This document shows positions 6,780 through 7,443 of a DNA stretch of 7,443 nt, piece by piece. The notes under the pieces were generated by a model. That model did not search any database, was not told where the DNA came from, and saw only the letters and a list, made by a program, of their open reading frames with translations. The stretch is from Deltaproteobacteria bacterium (GTDB lineage: Bacteria; Desulfobacterota; DSM-4660; Desulfatiglandales; HGW-15): assembly GCA_030671095.1 (NCBI GenBank), contig DAOVAK010000117.1, forward strand, positions 1-7,443, written 5' to 3'. Made by a program: the position numbers and the translations under genes. The first letter of the stretch is position 1, and each line of letters begins with the position of its first letter.

Positions 6780-6935
6780 TCACGCAAAAACCATTGGATC
6801 CCTCATATGCGCAATTGCGATTCTGGCTTTCGAACGATTTGGCTTTACCGAGGACCAAAAGGCAAAGAGCCTCCAAGGAGATATAAAAACCCCTCGGAGG
6901 CTACATATTGGCACCTTCTGGAAACCCTTTCTCAT
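6780..6935 (-). CDS. Possible 51-aa leader ORF in the livK 5' region
   Basis: The ATG at 6935 follows GGGGGGAG at close spacing and opens a frame ending in TGA at 6780, in the predicted livK leader. The product starts MRKGFQKVPICSLRGVF and is basic with several aromatic residues. There is no run of Leu/Ile/Val codons of the kind expected for classical attenuation, and a strong hairpin lies within the frame. The start sits in the loop of the B:C helix, so that helix could affect its translation. It may well be a chance frame in structured RNA. Confidence 0.2.
   Translation of the reverse strand: MRKGFQKVPICSLRGVFISPWRLFAFWSSVKPNRSKARIAIAHMRDPMVFA
6868..6902 (-). other. 13-bp RNA hairpin in the livK leader, oriented for the minus strand
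   Basis: Arms 6868-6880 and 6890-6902 pair over 13 positions around a 9-nt loop (UUUUUAUAU in the RNA). Two positions are G-U wobbles in minus-strand RNA and would be A-C mismatches in plus-strand RNA, so the structure fits livK-sense transcription. The 3' flank CUUUGCCUUUU is pyrimidine-rich but not a clean U-run, so an attenuator is possible and a strong terminator unlikely. Confidence 0.65.
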
Positions 6936-6963
6936 TTCTCCCCCCAGAAGGTTGGAGTTATGA

Positions 6964-6975
6964 ACTTCTGGAAGT
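6964..6975. promoter_or_regulatory. Possible operator: ACTTC-tg-GAAGT just inside the transcript
   Basis: Perfect 5-bp inverted arms with a 2-bp spacer lie about 15-25 bp downstream of the predicted livK transcription start, a position where a repressor could block elongation or initiation. The same bases form arm A of the leader RNA, so the symmetry may instead reflect RNA pairing. Confidence 0.25.
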
Positions 6976-6995
6976 CGGAATAATAGACTTTTTCC

Positions 6996-7023
6996 CTTAT
7001 AGCACAATGGTGATGAAAGTCAA
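6996..7023 (-). promoter_or_regulatory. Sigma70-type promoter for the liv operon
   Basis: In the minus strand -35 TTGACT (7023-7018), a 16-nt spacer and -10 TATAAG (7001-6996) match the consensus closely. TG-C just before the -10 gives an extended -10 element. Immediately upstream is an A/T-rich tract (about 7024-7045, TTTTAAAAAA) resembling an UP element. Transcription would start near 6989. Confidence 0.7.
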
Positions 7024-7075
7024 ACCTTTTTTAAAACTAAATTAGAAATTCTTGGATAACTGTGGTTCCCGAAGA

Positions 7076-7283
7076 AAAAGGGGACAGGCTATTTTTTCTT
7101 GGTCTTCACTGTGGCCTGGGTAGATTCTAATGCAGGTTCTTTGCTTACCTTCATCTGCCACATCAGCGTTCCATAGGGAGATTGACGATTTGCCTCTTTA
7201 TGAGACGACTATAACCCAACTCAGTCTCGTTCGATCCTCGGCATCCTTTAACCTTTCGATCAAAAAGTAGCCTGTCCCCTTTT
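7076..7283. mobile_element. 208-bp element with terminal inverted repeats, RAYT/MITE-like remnant
   Basis: The ends 7076-7096 and 7262-7283 are inverted copies of AAAAGGGGACAGGCTA-TTTTT, differing by a single-base indel. Such GGGGACAGGCT repeats, as I recall, flank REP-associated tyrosine transposases (Y1_Tnp, IS200-like) in deltaproteobacterial genomes. Inside is a short transposase-like start (MPRIER) but no catalytic core, so it looks like a non-autonomous, internally deleted copy. The right end begins 4 bp past the aminotransferase stop. The two ends could fold together in RNA and affect transcript ends. No target-site duplication is evident. Confidence 0.6.
7089..7244 (-). pseudogene. 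Remnant of a REP-associated transposase reading frame
   Basis: ATG at 7244, preceded by AAAGGTTAAAGG, begins M-P-R-I-E-R-D then stops. MPRI-R is the usual opening of RAYT transposases. The same frame, after a second stop, continues as KEANRQSPYGTLMWQMKVSK... to a TAG (7091-7089) inside the left terminal repeat. The HUH motif and catalytic tyrosine are missing. I read it as the two ends of a transposase gene joined by a large deletion; the C-terminal half is not recognised with confidence. Confidence 0.4.
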
Positions 7284-7287
7284 CCCA

Positions 7288-7443
7288 TTACAGACCCATA
7301 TTCCTCTCTTCTTCAGTAATACATTCATCTATGATCTTTACGGCTTCGTCAATCTCTCCCTTCTGGATAATGAGAGGGGGGGCAAACTCAAGGGCATGTC
7401 CCATCGTTTTAATAATCAGTCCCTTCTTTTTGGCCCGATTGAT
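7288..7443 (-). CDS. Class III aminotransferase, C-terminal 51 residues (N-terminus beyond window)
   Basis: The frame enters from the right edge and ends in TAA at 7290-7288. The sequence KKGLIIKTMGHALEFAPPLI, then IDEAVKIIDECITEEE, is the conserved C-terminal lobe of PLP-dependent class III (omega) aminotransferases, where the small domain closes over the active site. The PLP lysine lies outside the window. The subgroup (diamine, beta-alanine, taurine, GABA or other amine:2-oxo-acid transaminase) cannot be set from this piece. It lies on the same strand upstream of the liv operon but is separated by the repeat element and the livK promoter, so it is probably a different transcription unit. 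Confidence 0.88.
   Translation of the reverse strand: MNRAKKKGLIIKTMGHALEFAPPLIIQKGEIDEAVKIIDECITEEERNMGL

Larger units (their letters stand above)
6646..6989 (-). promoter_or_regulatory. Long structured 5' leader of livK with competing helices
   Basis: The predicted transcription start (about 6989) leaves about 344 nt before livK. Four related 7-nt arms occur in order in the RNA: A 6971-6965 (CCAGAAG), B 6950-6944 (CTTCTGG), C 6920-6914 (CCAGAAG, within the 9-bp arm 6921-6913) and D 6733-6727 (CTTCTGG). B can pair with A (7 bp) or C (9 bp, ACCTTCTGG/CCAGAAGGT) but not both. A can also pair with D over 10 perfect bp. Further downstream come a 13-bp hairpin (6868-6902), a CTTTGCC/GGTAAAG stem and the palindrome CGCAATTGCG (6810-6819). 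I recognise no known riboswitch class. Leader-mediated control of livK is inferred from structure only. Confidence 0.5.

Noticed and set aside
6646..6989. A known riboswitch (cyclic-di-GMP, SAM, cobalamin, T-box) in the livK leader.
   Set aside because: I could not match the conserved core of any of these classes; some GC-AAAGCC-like pieces are too short to count.

Overview
The window is dominated by one minus-strand operon for a branched-chain-amino-acid-type (HAAT/Liv) ABC importer. Metabolic genes cut by the window edges lie on both sides. Base composition is moderate. The LivM-LivG fusion, a RAYT-like repeat remnant and the gene mix would fit a Desulfobacterota (deltaproteobacterial) or related anaerobe, possibly from a metagenome. 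That placement is inferred from style and is not proven by any marker gene here.

Layout in transcription order, right to left on the minus strand. (1) 7288-7443: the last 51 residues of a class III PLP aminotransferase. (2) 7076-7283: a 208-bp element with terminal inverted repeats that looks like an internally deleted, REP-associated transposase unit. It sits 4 bp past the aminotransferase stop. (3) 6996-7023: a strong sigma70-type promoter, followed by a leader of about 340 nt. The leader has competing helices, a 13-bp hairpin best formed in minus-strand RNA, an orphan Shine-Dalgarno sequence and an in-frame 48-bp tandem duplication of the livK start region. (4) livK, periplasmic binding protein. 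(5) A perfect 13-bp hairpin in the livK-livH gap. (6) livH permease. (7) A fused livM-livG gene (permease plus ATPase in one 610-residue protein). (8) livF ATPase, overlapping livMG by 8 nt. (9) About 500 bp of poorly coding DNA holding what looks like a decayed ankyrin-repeat gene and a 57-codon small ORF. (10) A thiamine-diphosphate-dependent enzyme of the acetolactate synthase superfamily that runs off the left edge.

How it fits together: LivK captures the ligand outside the membrane, LivH and the LivM half form the channel, and the LivG half and LivF hydrolyse ATP. All five functions are present in four genes. The neighbouring ThDP enzyme and aminotransferase suggest uptake and breakdown of an amino acid or related amine/2-oxo acid, but the sequence does not fix the ligand. 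No clearly new multi-gene system is visible. The least explained parts are the livK leader RNA, the decayed region between livF and the ThDP enzyme, and the unassigned ThDP enzyme.
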